DNA of 64,000 nucleotides from Ochotona curzoniae (taxonomy: Eukaryota > Chordata > Mammalia > Lagomorpha > Ochotonidae). This document shows positions 12,916-23,344 of this stretch, piece after piece. Location of the stretch: NCBI RefSeq assembly GCF_017591425.1, contig NW_024467106.1, forward strand, positions 24,108,501-24,172,500, written 5' to 3'. Each line of letters opens with the position of its first letter. The stretch's first letter is position 1. Both the position numbers and the translations under genes were made by a program. The notes under the pieces were generated by a model. It ran no database searches. It worked only from the letters and a program-made list of their open reading frames with translations, and was not told the DNA's origin.

Positions 12916-13238
12916 GGGCCCGGCGGCGTGGCCTAGCGGCTAAAGTCCTCGCCTTGAAGGCGCCAGGATCCCATATAGGCGCAGGTTCTAATCCCGGCAG
13001 CCCCACTTCCCATCCAGCTCCCTGCTTGTGGCCTGGGAAAGCAGTCGAGGACAGCCCAAGGCTTTGGGACCCTGCACCTGTGTAGGATACAGAAGTTCCT
13101 GGATCCTGGATTTGGATCAGCATAGCACTGGCCGTTGCAGTCACTTGGGGAGTGAATCATCGGACGAAAGATCTTCTTCTCTGTCCCTCCTCCTCTCTGT
13201 ATATCTGACTTTCCAATAAATAAATAAATGTATGATAA
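12916..13238 (+). mobile_element. Young full-length lagomorph SINE with 17-bp TSD
   Basis: Head GGCCCGGCGGCGTGGCCTAG, B box GGTTCTAATCC, full body, GAATCATCGGACGAAAGATC and an AAATAAATAAATG tail. Flanked by AAAATGGAAGCTGAGGG at 12902-12918 and 13239-13255. A different head variant (GGCGGCGTGG) from the 12.0-kb copy, so at least two source lineages. Confidence 0.92.
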
Positions 13239-13577
13239 AAAATGGAAGCTGAGGGACACAAATAACTGATTATTCACATATAGCAGTTCAAAAATTCAGA
13301 AAACGTTAAGAAAATCTTCAAAGTTAAGGTTTCCTTGAAAGGTTTGGGAAATAAGTGTTCTCTAAACAGTGAAGAAATGCCCTCTCTAACCTAAGAAGTC
13401 GGCATAACAGTGAACCATGTCCTTGAATGAACTTTTGCTGGTGGCACTGAATTTTGAGAGATGAGAAGTAAAGATTCTGCCATAGAAAGTGGAAAACTGT
13501 TGAAGGGTTAATTAGGGAAAGGACTAATCACTGCCCAGGATCAACAATGGGAGATTACATCTGTTTCTTGCATGGTG

Positions 13578-14204
13578 CTTTTTAAAATATTTATTTTTGG
13601 GCCCCGGCATGGTGGCCTAGTGGCTAAAGTCCTCACCTTAAACGCATGGGGATCCCATATAGCTGCTGATTCTAATCTCAACAGCCCCACGTCCCATCCA
13701 GCTCCCTGCTTGTGACCTGGGAAAGCAATAGAGGCTGGCCCAAATCCTTTGGACCCTGCACCTGGAGAAGGTTCCAGGCGCCTGGCTTCAGATCTGCTCA
13801 GCTCCAGCCATTGCAGTCTCTGGGGGAGTGAATCACTGGATGGAAGATCTTCCTCTTTGTATATCTCTTTGCAATAAGAAATAAATAAATCTTTTAAAAA
13901 CTCTAATTGAAAAGGCAGATTTACAGCGAGAAGGACAGACAGGAAGAGCTTCCATCTGGCTGGTTCACTCCCCAGGTGGCCACAATGGCTGAAACTGTGT
14001 CCAGTCAAAGCTGGGAGCTTCCTCCAGGTCTCCCACACTGGTGCAGGGTCCCAAGGCTTTGTGCTATCTTCTACTGCTTTCTTAGGCCAAAAGCGGGGAG
14101 CTTGATGGAAAGTGGAACAGCAGTGAGTCAAACTGGCGCACCCATGTGGAATCCCATGCTTTTAAGATGAGGATTTAGCCACTAAGCCTTTGCACCAGAC
14201 GCAG
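13578..14204 (-). mobile_element. Older SINE split by a younger SINE
   Basis: The reverse-orientation element has its A-tail side at 13578-13596 (TTTTTAAAATATTTATTTTT) and its body and head at 13897-14204 (ATTGAAAAGGCAGATTTACA, GTGGCCACAATGGCTGAAAC, GACTCAC-type terminus). Positions 13597-13896 are a second SINE inserted into its tail. Confidence 0.7.
13597..13896 (+). mobile_element. Lagomorph SINE nested in another SINE
   Basis: Head GGCCCCGGCATGGTGGCCTA, body blocks in order, GAATCACTGGATGGAAGATC and an AAATAAATAAATCTTTT tail. Inserted into the A/T-rich tail of an older opposite-strand copy. More diverged than the 12-kb copies. Confidence 0.8.
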
Positions 14205-14208
14205 ATTT

Positions 14209-14602
14209 ATTTTCTTTTTTTTTTTTTTTTTGTAATGCAGTTAGAGAGGCGAAGAAGAGGGAATGGGGTAAGAACAGAGCAAAAGAGAGAGAGAGAAAAA
14301 GTAAGTAAGTAAAGGGAGGGTCAGAGAAAGATTCTGATTTGCTGATTCTGCTGGTTCACTCCCCAGATGGCCTGAACAGCCAAGGATGGGCCGGGCTGAA
14401 GCCAAAAACCTGGAGCTTCTTTTGGGTTTCCCATACAGGTGTAGGGGCCCAAGCACTTGGCCCATTTTCTGCTGCTTTCCCAGGTATATTATCGGGGAGC
14501 TGGATGGGAAGTATTGCAAGCAGCTCTCAAATTGGCACCCATGTATGGGATGCCAGCATCACAGACAGACTTAACCTGCTATATGTGACAATGCCAGCCC
14601 CC
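14209..14602 (-). mobile_element. Old lagomorph SINE
   Basis: A T-run (reverse tail) is followed by a GA-rich stretch and the reverse body (CTGGTTCACTCCCCAGATGG, GTGTAGGGGCCCAAGCACTT), ending ATGGGATGCCAGCATCACAG and GACAATGCCAGCCCC. Confidence 0.75.
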
Positions 14603-15029
14603 CCTTCTTTATTTCAACACCCAGCTCTGTATATTTTTGTACTTTATTCTTTAATTTTCCTGCTATGTATATAAGCAGAATTTTCATATTTAAATTTTAG
14701 TATATGATTTATAAAATACTATTTGCAAGTATCTACTACAATTTCTAATACTAAAACATACCTTTCACATTATGAAGGAGTTTTATAATTAGAACATTAT
14801 TGAAAATGTTGAAAGTACCTGAATCCAAATACCTTAATCACCTTATTGAACCATGTAAATGAGACAACAACATTTAAAACCATGTCCTAAAACTTGAGAT
14901 CACTTAAAAATTTGACAAAATTTATCTTCAGTACTTTGGTGTACAATATTTTCAATAGCTCAAAATTCACTTTCGTGCAATTATTTTACTTAATCAAATA
15001 AAACATCAAAAATTCATGGAATATTAAAA
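14603..15029. other. AT-rich intergenic sequence
   Basis: Nothing recognised. This is the left flank of the full-length L1. Confidence 0.4.
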
Positions 15030-15044
15030 TTGGGACAAATTCTA
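15030..15044. repeat. Target-site duplication of the full-length L1 (left copy)
   Basis: TTGGGACAAATTCTA is identical to 21781-21795. On the insertion strand the nick context reads TT/AGAA, a permitted variant of the L1 endonuclease site TT/AAAA. Confidence 0.9.
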
Positions 15045-15536
15045 TTTTTATTTTTTTTTTTTTATTTTATTTTTTTTTTTTTATTTTTTTTTTTTTTTTT
15101 ATTGTTGCTTACACTGTATTGTGTAGTACAGTTTTATAGGCGCTGGGGATTCCCCCCACCCCTCCCCATACCCCTCCCCCCATGGTGGATTCCTCCACCT
15201 TGCTGCATAACCATAGTTCAAGTTCAGTTGAGATTCATTGCTTGCAAACACATGCCTAGCATAAAGTTCAGCGTCTTATTGTCCAGATAAGTTCAGTGGC
15301 CTCCTGGGGAGACCTTCTATGGTCTGAAGATAGGTCTAACAGAGTAAAGATCCGGTCGGTTAAAAGCCCCAACAAGGCCTCAGTATCAATATACAACATT
15401 ATGGAATTAATTGACATAGTATTGGGTAAACAATATGTTAAAAATAATGCAAGTTCCATTCTTCGAAACATCTGGGTTGAGACAGCATCAATGACACGTT
15501 CAAAAAATAACAAACAACCAAACAATAAATTACAGG
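15045..15536 (-). other. L1 3'UTR and A-rich tail
   Basis: About 435 bases follow the ORF2 stop, then the tail. On the minus strand a polypurine tract (15152-15181) holds four runs of four or more G, the classic L1 3'UTR quadruplex-forming feature. An AATAAA signal (15098-15103) leads directly into the tail. The same 3'UTR is found in the truncated copy at 23.55 kb, roughly 97% identical by eye. Confidence 0.9.
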
Positions 15537-18500
15537 TTAAATCAAGGCGAACATGTGGTATCTAATCTTTTGGGATTCACTCATTTCCCTTAGCATTATA
15601 GTTTCCAGTTGTGCCCATTTAGCCACAAAGAACTGTATTTTGTTTTTTTTAACAGCTGAGTAGTATTCCATGGAGTAGATGAACCAAAGCTTTCTTATCC
15701 AATCTTCTATTGATGGGCATTTCGGTTGCTTCCATGTTTTTGCAATTACTGATTGTGCTGCAATGAACATGGGGATGCATGTTGGTTTGTCGTAAAACAG
15801 GTGTTTTGGATATATTCCTAGGAGTGCTATTGCTGGGTCATATGGCATGCAGATTCCGAGTTGTTTGAGTGTTCTCCAGACTGATTTCCATAAAGGCTGT
15901 ACCAATTTGCAGTTCCACCAGCAGTGGAGTAGGGTTCCCTTTTCCCCGCATCCTCGCCAGCAAGCGTCGTTGGTGTTCTTGTTTATGTGGGCCAATCTTA
16001 CTGGTGTTAGGTGGTACCTCATCGATGTTTTAATTTGGATTTCCCTTATTGCTAGGGAGCTGGAACATTTTTTCATATGTTTGTTTGCCATTTGGACTTG
16101 CTCCTTTGTGAAATGTTTGCCCATTTCCCTTGCCCATTTCTTGAGTGGCTTGTTTGTTTTGGTTTTTTGGTTGTTTTGAAGTTCTTTGTATATCCTGGAA
16201 ATTAGCCCCCTATCGCCTATATCGTGTGCAAAGATCTTCTCCCACTCTGTGGGTTGCTTTTTTACTTTGTTGATTGTTTCCCTTGCTGTACAGAAGCTTC
16301 TTAGTTTGATGAGGTCCCATTTGTTTATTCTGTTCTCAACTGCTATTGCTTTTGGTGTCCTTCTTAGAAAGTCGGAACCTACTCCTAGGTCTTGCAGTGT
16401 ATTTCCTACATTTTCTTGCAAGAGTTTGAAGGTTTCTGGATGTAGGTTTAGGTCTTTTATCCATGTAGATTGGATCTTAGTGTATGGTGATAGATGTGGG
16501 TCTATCCTTTTGTTTCTACAGGCTATCAGCCAGTTGTCCCAACAACATTTACTAAAGAGGCCTTCCCACTTGCTTGAGCTATCATTGGTCTTTTTGTCAA
16601 AGATTAATTGGCTGTATTTGTGTGGGTTCCCTTTTGGTGCTTCTATTCTATTCCATTGATCTTCTTTTCTGTCTTTGTGCCAGTACCAGGCTGTTTTGAT
16701 AACCACTGCTCTATAGTATGTCCAGAGGTCCGGGATTGTGATTCCCCCTGCTAATCTCTTATTTTTCAGGATGGTTCTAGCTATTCGTGGTTTTTTGTGT
16801 TTCCAGATGAACTTTTGAATCATTGTATCCAGTTCCGTGAAGAATGTTTTGGGCAATTTGACTGGAATTGCGTTGAAAATGTATATTGCTTGTGGTAGTA
16901 TAGACATTTTAATGATATTGATTTTGCCTATCCAGGAGCACGGGATGTTATTCCATCTTTTGAGGTCTTGTTCAATTTCCTTTTTAAATAGTTTGTAGTT
17001 TTCTTCGAATAGGTCTCCTACGCTTTTGGTTAGATTTATTCCCAAATACTTCATACTTCTCTCTGCTATTTTGAATGGTATCCTGTTGGTTAGATCTTCT
17101 TCCATCTTGGTGTTATTTGCGTACACTATGGCTGTTGATTTTCGTTCGTTAATTTTGTACCCCGCCACTCTGCCAAACTCTCGTATAAGTTCTAGCAGTT
17201 TCTGTATTGATTCTCCTGGTTTTTCTATGTATAGGATTATGTCATCTGCATATAGTGAAAGCTTGACTTCTTCGTTTCCTATACGTATGCCTTTGATTTC
17301 TTTTTCTTGTCTTATGGCCTCTGCAAGTACCTCTAGGACTATGTTGAATAGCAGTGGTGATAGCGGGCACCCTTGTCTTGTTCCAGATCTCAGTGGGAAG
17401 GGTTCTAGCTTTTCTCCATTCAGTATGATACTGGCGTTGGGTTTTTCATAAATTGCTTTAATTATGTTGTGGATTTTCCCATCTATGCCTACTTTGGCTA
17501 GAGTTTTTAGCATGAAGAGGTGTTGGATTTTGTCGAAAGCTTTTTCTGCATCTATTGAAACTATTATGTGGTTCTTGTTTTGCAGTTTTTGGATATGGTT
17601 TATAACATTTATGGATTTCCGAATGTTGAACCATCCCTGCATTCCAGGGATGAATCCTACTTGATCCGGATGAATGATCTGTCTGATGATTTTTTGAATT
17701 CTATTGGCTAGGATTTTGTTGAGGATTTTAGCATCAATGTTCATCAGAGAGATAGGTCTGTAGTTTTCCTTCTCTGATGGTTCTCTGTCCGGTTTTGGGA
17801 TTAAGGTGATGTTGGCTTCATAGAATGAGTTTGGGAGGGTTGCTTCCTCCTCTATTGTTTTGAAGAGCTTGTAGAGGATTGGTGTTAGTTCTGTTCGGAA
17901 TGTTTTGTAGAATTCTGTAGTGAAGCCGTCTGGGCCTGGGCTTTTTTTCGTTGGGAGATCCTTGATGACTGTTTCAATCTCTACCTCGGTTATGGGTTTA
18001 TTTAATTCTGCAGTTGCCTCCGGACTGAGTTTTGGTAAGTGGTGGGAGTCCAGGAACTTTTCTATTTCTTGGTGGTCCTCAAATTTGTGGGAGTACAGTT
18101 CTTTGTAGTAATTTCTAATTATTTTCTTAATGATTGCAGTGTCTGTTGTTATGTTGCCTTTTTCATCTTTAATGCTATTGATTCTCACTTTCTCTTGTTT
18201 TTTTTTGGTCAATCGGGCCAGTGGAGTGTCTATTTTGTTTATTTTCTCAAAAAAACCAACTTTTTGATTTGTTGATTTTATGTATAGTTTTTTTGGTTTC
18301 TATTTGGTTTATCTCCTCCCTTGTTTTGATGATTTCTTGTTTCCTATTGTGCGTGGGACTCTTCTGCTGCTGTTTTTCCAGATCCTGGAGGTGTGTGGTT
18401 AGTTCCTGTATTTGGCGTCTTTCTTGGGCCTTGACATGCGCTCCGATTGCAATGAATCTACCTCTTAGCACTGCTTTGGCGGTGTCCCACAAGTTTTGGA

Positions 18501-19350
18501 ATGTTGTATCAGAGTTTTCGTTGGTTTCCATGAATTTTTTGATCTCATCTTTAATTTCTTCTCTGACCCATTGTTCGTTTAATAGCATATTGTTCAATTT
18601 CCAAGAGTGCCTATACTTCCTGGGGAGTTTTGAGTTGTTGATTTCCAGTTTCATCCCATGGTGGTCTGAGAGGGTACATGGTATGATACTAATGTTTTGG
18701 AAGTTGTTTAGATTCGCTTTATGTCCTATCATGTGATCGATTCTGGAGAAGGTGCCATGCACCGCTGAGAAGAATGTATAGTCTGTGGCCTTAGGATAAA
18801 AAGTTCTATATATGTCTACTAAGTCTAGTTGTTCTATTGTTTGTGTGAGCTCTGTTGTTTCTTTGTTGAGTTTTTGTTTCGTGGACCGGTCCATTGTTGT
18901 TAGAGGTGTGTTGAGATCGCCTACAAGAATTGTGCGGGTGTCTATGTCTTCCTTTAAGTCTGTAAGTAATTGCTTTACGTAACTAGGTGCATTAAGATTC
19001 GGTGCATAAACATTAATGATGGTGATTGCTTCTTGATGGATCATTCCTTTCACCAGTATAAAATGGCCTTCCCTGTCTCTTTTGATATTAGTTAGAATGA
19101 AATCTATTTCATCTGAAATTAGGATAGCTACCCCAGCTTTTTTTTCTCGTCTATTGGCGTGAAATATCTTTTTCCATCCCTTCACTTTCAGTTTCTTTGC
19201 ATCCTTTCTGGTTAGATGCGTTTCTTGTAGGCAACAGATGGTTGGGTCTTGTTTGATGATCCATTCTATTAATCTCTGTCTTTTGATTGGTGAATTTAGA
19301 CCATTTGTGTTGAGAGTTAAAATTGAGAGTTTGCAATTTTGCCCTGCCAT
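15537..19350 (-). pseudogene. L1 ORF2 (endonuclease-reverse transcriptase), one-base frameshift
   Basis: ORF2p nicks target DNA and reverse-transcribes L1 RNA. The likely start is the ATG at 19350 ([10 protein letters not shown]); the in-frame upstream TTG is not needed. Endonuclease residues fall at the positions numbered in human ORF2p: N11/N14 region, E43 (QETH), Y115, D145 and N147 (GDLN), D205 (RIDH), D229-H230 (SDHH). The first frame ends at 18247 because the plus strand has seven A at 18249-18255 where six restore the frame. The second frame (to 15537) holds the conserved Z region ([12 protein letters not shown]), RT motifs SIDAEKAFD and YADD, and the C-terminal [16 protein letters not shown] cysteine motif, ending HMFALI. 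All domains are otherwise intact. An assembly homopolymer error would give the same picture. Confidence 0.93.
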
Positions 19351-19405
19351 GTGATTGTGTTGTGTGTGTGTTGTTGCCAATGTAGTTGTCTTGTTTGTGC
19401 AGCTT

Positions 19406-20368
19406 TTAGTTTGGAGACCTTCTTATTTGCCAGCTTTGTTTGTGATTTGCCTCCTTTTTGTCCGGGACTAGTGCATTTCTAAGGAGACTTTGCAGAGCTG
19501 GTTTTGTGTAGACATATTCTTCTAGTTTTTCTTTGCTATTGAAGTATCTGATTTCGTTCTCATATACAAATGAGATCTTTGCTGGGTAGATTATTTTTGG
19601 TTGACAGTTGTTTTGTTTCAGGACTTGGAAGATCTTTGTCCATTCTCTCCTTGCTTGTAGGGTCTCTTCGGAGAAGTCAGCAGTGATTCTGATGGGTTTT
19701 CCCCTGTATGTGATCTTTTCTCTACTTCGTGCTTGTCTCAGGATTCCTTCTTTGTCTTCATTGGAGTAGAACCTGAGCACCGTGTGTCTGGGTGAGGATC
19801 TCTTTGGATCATGTCTGTTGGGAGTTCTCTGTCCATCCTGTATGCGGGGTGGATTCGTGTTCCAAGTGTTTTGGAAGTTTTCCTGTATAATTTCATCAAG
19901 CACTGCTTGCATCCCAGATTCTCTTTCTACTCCCTCAGGGAGGCCGATGATCCGAATATTCAGTTTTCTAAGGTAATCCTTCATCTCTTGCATCATTTTA
20001 TTAGTTTTGCTGAGGTTTGTCTCCAGCTGTTTAATTCGCTGGGCACTTTCATTTTGTGTGTCTTCTGTTTCAGAGATCCTTTCCTCTGCCGCATTTATTC
20101 TGTTGATGAGGCTTTCAATCTTATTCTCTTGGGCATCCAGTTTGGTTTTGATTTGTTGTATTTCGGTGATTATGCGGTTCTGGTAGTCTTCCAGCTTTGT
20201 GTCCACGTCTCTGAGAAATTTTAGCATTATTTTCATCAATTCCTTTGCTGGTAACACGTCCATGTCTTCATCTCGCATCGCCGATATTGATAATGGCTTT
20301 TGGCCCATGTTTGGTGGGGTGCTGGCTCTTTCATCTGGAGCACAGCTCTTTCTGGTGGTTTTTCCCAT
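19406..20368 (-). CDS. L1 ORF1 protein (RNA-binding chaperone), intact
   Basis: A 320-residue open frame from ATG at 20368. ORF1p forms trimers that coat L1 RNA in the cytoplasmic RNP and has nucleic-acid chaperone activity. Layout: variable N-terminus (1-50); coiled coil (~53-135) with heptad-like stretches such as [19 protein letters not shown] domain (~136-232) starting [13 protein letters not shown]-terminal domain (~235-305) with LQARREW and YPAKISF, the well-conserved ORF1p motifs. Length is close to human ORF1p (338), the difference being mainly in the N-terminus. No stop or frameshift. The upstream neighbour is the CpG-rich 5'UTR, and ORF2 follows after 55 bases. Confidence 0.95.
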   Translation of the reverse strand: MGKTTRKSCAPDERASTPPNMGQKPLSISAMRDEDMDVLPAKELMKIMLKFLRDVDTKLEDYQNRIITEIQQIKTKLDAQENKIESLINRINAAEERISETEDTQNESAQRIKQLETNLSKTNKMMQEMKDYLRKLNIRIIGLPEGVERESGMQAVLDEIIQENFQNTWNTNPPRIQDGQRTPNRHDPKRSSPRHTVLRFYSNEDKEGILRQARSREKITYRGKPIRITADFSEETLQARREWTKIFQVLKQNNCQPKIIYPAKISFVYENEIRYFNSKEKLEEYVYTKPALQSLLRNALVPDKKEANHKQSWQIRRSPN

Positions 20369-21091
20369 TGCGTTGGTGTATTCTGGTGGGGCAAATGAAC
20401 CCGTGTGTTGAGGGGCTGTCAGGTGCTTTCCTGTAGAGATTGGAGCCTGCAGGCGTGGTGTTGCCGGGCGTGGTAATTTTCAAGGCACCGTTGGTGCGTT
20501 CTCAGGGCCCGGGGCTGAAGAGCACCACCTTGGGGGCCCAGTGGATTCCAGGCACGCTCTGGGCACCTCTTCAACAGGTGTGACACCCCAGGGCGTGGAG
20601 GGATGGAGGCGCTCTCTGGGTGTGCCCCCTGCACGGGAATCCACAGGACTTAGAAGGTTTTATGTGCTTTCTCCCTGCGTTCTCCGTGTCAGGGACTGCA
20701 AGGTTTTTCAGAGCCCACCTGGTGCGTCTCCCACACACGGGACTGTGGGTGAGGCACTTTCCAGGCGTGGCTCTTGTGCAGTGAATCCACCACTCGTGGT
20801 GTGTGGGTGTTCAGAGCCCCTGCTCCTGTGTGGCTCTCTCACACCGGCCCTTAGCGGGGGAGTGGCCCAGGCGCCCTGTTATTATTTCACGGCAGGTTCG
20901 CACCGTGTCAGTGTGATGCAGGAGATTTCAGAGCCCTCCTGGTGGGTCGCCCACGCTCAGAACTGCGGGGTGGGAGGCGAGGGGTGAGCAGTTCACCCTA
21001 TGGGAGTGGTACCTGCGTGTCGGGGACACACAGCGCTACACTTCCCAAGTTTCAAAGCTCCCCTGACATCTGACACCTGCGCTGTGGAGGC

Positions 21092-21219
21092 GGCTGCTGC
21101 AGGCGGGGCCGCCTAGTCCGCTCGGCTGCTGCAGGCGGGGCCGCCTAATCCGCTCGGCTGCTGCAGGCGGGGCCGCCTAATCCGCTCGGCTGCTGCAGGC
21201 GGGGCCGCCTAGTCCGCTC
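21092..21219 (-). repeat. Four 32-bp tandem repeats in the L1 5'UTR
   Basis: Unit begins GGCTGCTGCAGGCGGGGCCG on the plus strand. Copies start at 21092, 21124, 21156 and 21188 and differ only at one A/G position (TAGT or TAAT). Each carries GC-box-like GGCGGGGCC. Analogous in position to promoter monomers or tandem blocks in some mammalian L1 families. Confidence 0.95.
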
Positions 21220-21762
21220 GGCGCAGCGACCAGGGTCTTCCCGATGTTATGATGTGGAGGACTCCAGATCCTCACCAGCAGCCTCTGCGCACTGAGACGC
21301 ACTGGCCCTCTCAGTGTAGGAACATCCGTAGTTCCCAAGGCATAAACCCGACAGCTTCAGTCTCTGCCCCGCGTTCTCAGAGGCTGGACCCTCAGTAGGG
21401 GGTCAAGGAATGCGGAGGCTACCACGTCAACCCCCCGGCTCACCAAACGTCCGGCCGCTGCAGTCTGCCTCCGCCTCCCGCCGGCGACGGTCCGCCCGAT
21501 CTCCCCGCCTCCGGGCTGTCCGCGTCTCCCGTCAGGCCGCTTTCAAAAGTGACTCAGCAGGTCTGGAGTGGGATGTCGGTTTCTCTACCTTTGCCCTGCT
21601 CCGTTCTCGCTGTTCTTCCGAGTTGTGTGGATCTTTTTGGCTCCACACTGTCCCAGGGAGCCTCACGGACCTCTCCCTGCGATTCCCTGCTGTTCCACTT
21701 TGCTGCTTCTGTAACTTTCTATCCCTCTTTCACTGGACGCTCTCTCACAGCCTTCCTCCTAC

Positions 21763-21775
21763 GTCGGCCATCTTC
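21763..21775 (-). promoter_or_regulatory. YY1-type site at L1 5' end
   Basis: The minus strand reads GAAGATGGCCGAC, with the AAGATGGCC core at +7 to +15 of the element. Human L1 has a YY1 site near +13 to +21 that fixes the transcription start. The motif is seen; the function is inferred. Confidence 0.7.
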
Positions 21776-21780
21776 TCTCC

Positions 21781-21795
21781 TTGGGACAAATTCTA
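21781..21795. repeat. Target-site duplication of the full-length L1 (right copy)
   Basis: Identical to 15030-15044 and directly abuts the first base of the L1 5'UTR, showing that the 5' end is not truncated. Confidence 0.9.
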
Positions 21796-23261
21796 AAGAT
21801 TCTTCAGCAAAATATTATCAAGGCCAGACTATATTACAAGTCAATAAACTTTTTAAAATTCACCTGGACTCCGATAATGTAATAAAGAAGCCTAGGTGCA
21901 TGTGAAAGGTGAATCTTGTCAAGATGACCGAAATGTAGAGGCGTGAGGAAGGTTCAGGTTCAAGGTGGAGGTACAACATTACATCAGTGGTCCAACAAGG
22001 TGAGTCAGTTTCATCTGACTGAGGTGAATGCAGAATTGCAGAGAAGTTAGTCTGAGACCATAGAGTTCAGTAACACCAGACCAGAGAAAATAATGTGTAT
22101 TGAACAGTTACCATAAGGAGAAGAGCAGAAAAAGCATTGGGAGGGAAATGTATTGGGCTAAGACATGGAAATTAAAAGTATTCTATTAGTAAGTGGTGAT
22201 GTACACAGATGTAGTAGCGTGTATATACACACTCATGCGTGATTTTATATATGTTTATATCTACACTTATGTTTGTGCTTTTTTGTCTTTTGGAACAAAA
22301 GATAAACTAAGCATTTTGGATTTTATCCTCTATGCAACCAAGAATCAAAAGAGTGTCTTAGGCTGGTAAATACATTAATTAACTTACATATTGGAGTAAT
22401 GGTAGCGGAGTATGTGATTATCCACAGAGTTCAAAGGCTGGAAAGCCAGTTTAGAGGATACTTTAGTGTTTCGAACAAGAAAAGTGATCATCTTTCCTAA
22501 GCAGTACCTGTGGGGATTGGTAAATTCACATTAGTTAAAACATGCACAGTACAACAATGTATTAAGAAACCATTCTTTTATATATTCATTGCCTGGAATG
22601 AGTGTTTTCACTTTGAAAGACATTGCCTTCTTTTCATCATTACATAGATGAAAGAAGCAGCAACTCAAAGGGCAGTAGAGAGGCAAATACAGAAATGAAA
22701 ACTGGCCCTGGGCCTCCTAGGTTTCAGCTGACCCACATGCCTTAGAAGATACTGTGTGAACTGAAGCGTGTGGATTGAAAATCCCTCATCTGCCTCCTCC
22801 CGGGTGGCTGAGATGAACCCCATTAGCATCCAAAGGACAGCTCAGGGTGAACTTGAGAATGAGGAATTGGTTTTTATCCTTACAAATAAATAGAAGTGAC
22901 CCCTTTACACCTTACCCTCCGTGGTGATGTCAGTGTTCTGGATTCTGAATGGGAAAACATTCTCAGGAGCAGAACAGGGTAGGTGATTAAGGATGATAAA
23001 TGTCTCTAAGTTAGATTTGAAAAGCTCAGTCAACCATTATAAGCCATAAAAACACAAATCATGGGCAGTGAGACCTACAGTTTGGCTCTCAGCTCAGTTG
23101 TTTCTTACAATATAGCCTTTTTGAAACTCATTTTCCTTATTGAAAATTCAGACTTAATAAACCAACTGTATTCACTATGAAAAGACTGAAATGACAATGT
23201 TGGGAAATGTGTTCACCATCGGTGTGAAGGGCATATAAATAAACAATGCAGAAAAAAAAGT
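21796..23261. other. Intergenic sequence, nothing recognised
   Basis: No repeat recognised. A somewhat GC-richer stretch at 22690-22860 may be ancient or conserved sequence but has no family signature. Confidence 0.35.
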
Positions 23262-23276
23262 AAATGGTGTCAACTT

Positions 23277-23316
23277 TTTTTTTTTAAGATTTATTTTTAT
23301 TATTTTTTTATTGGGC
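23277..23316 (-). mobile_element. 40-bp micro-SINE insertion (tail only) with 15-bp TSD
   Basis: The insert is a T-run followed by AAGATTTATTTTTATTATT and ending in ATTGGGC, the reverse of the SINE 3' end (CCAATAAA...AAATCTT plus A tail). It is flanked by AAATGGTGTCAACTT at 23262-23276 and 23317-23331, so it is a complete retroposition event with extreme 5' truncation, not a decayed copy. Confidence 0.85.
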
Positions 23317-23344
23317 AAATGGTGTCAACTTGTTTAAGATCATT

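Larger units (their letters stand above)
15045..21780 (-). mobile_element. Full-length LINE-1 retrotransposon
   Basis: A 6.74-kb element on the minus strand, with every expected part in order. The 5'UTR is CpG-rich and starts GGAGAGAAGATGGCC at 21780. ORF1 is at 20368-19406, a 55-base spacer follows, and ORF2 runs from 19350 to 15537. The 3'UTR contains a G-rich tract and the element ends in a 55-60 base A-rich tail. A perfect 15-bp target-site duplication flanks it. The ends, the intact ORF1 and the single lesion in ORF2 all argue for recent insertion. The element lies about 5.5 kb downstream of the TOPORS-like exon, on the same strand. Confidence 0.96.
20369..21780 (-). promoter_or_regulatory. 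L1 5'UTR / internal promoter, CpG-rich
   Basis: About 1.4 kb upstream of ORF1, far richer in G+C and CpG than the surrounding DNA. It includes four 32-bp tandem repeats and a YY1-type site at the 5' edge. In other mammals the L1 5'UTR acts as an internal RNA polymerase II promoter, and this one has the same layout. Confidence 0.85.

Noticed and set aside
13541..14131. 196-codon minus-strand open frame
   Set aside because: It runs through two nested SINEs; the residues are translated SINE body (for example GHKQGAGW, seen again at 12.8 kb and 33.9 kb).
18247..18255. Programmed frameshift in L1 ORF2
   Set aside because: Mammalian L1 ORF2 is a single frame; the seven-base homopolymer is simply one base longer than needed, best read as mutation or sequencing error.
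15847..20436. Several 110-171 codon plus-strand frames inside the L1
   Set aside because: They are antisense shadows of ORF1 and ORF2, which are themselves clear.
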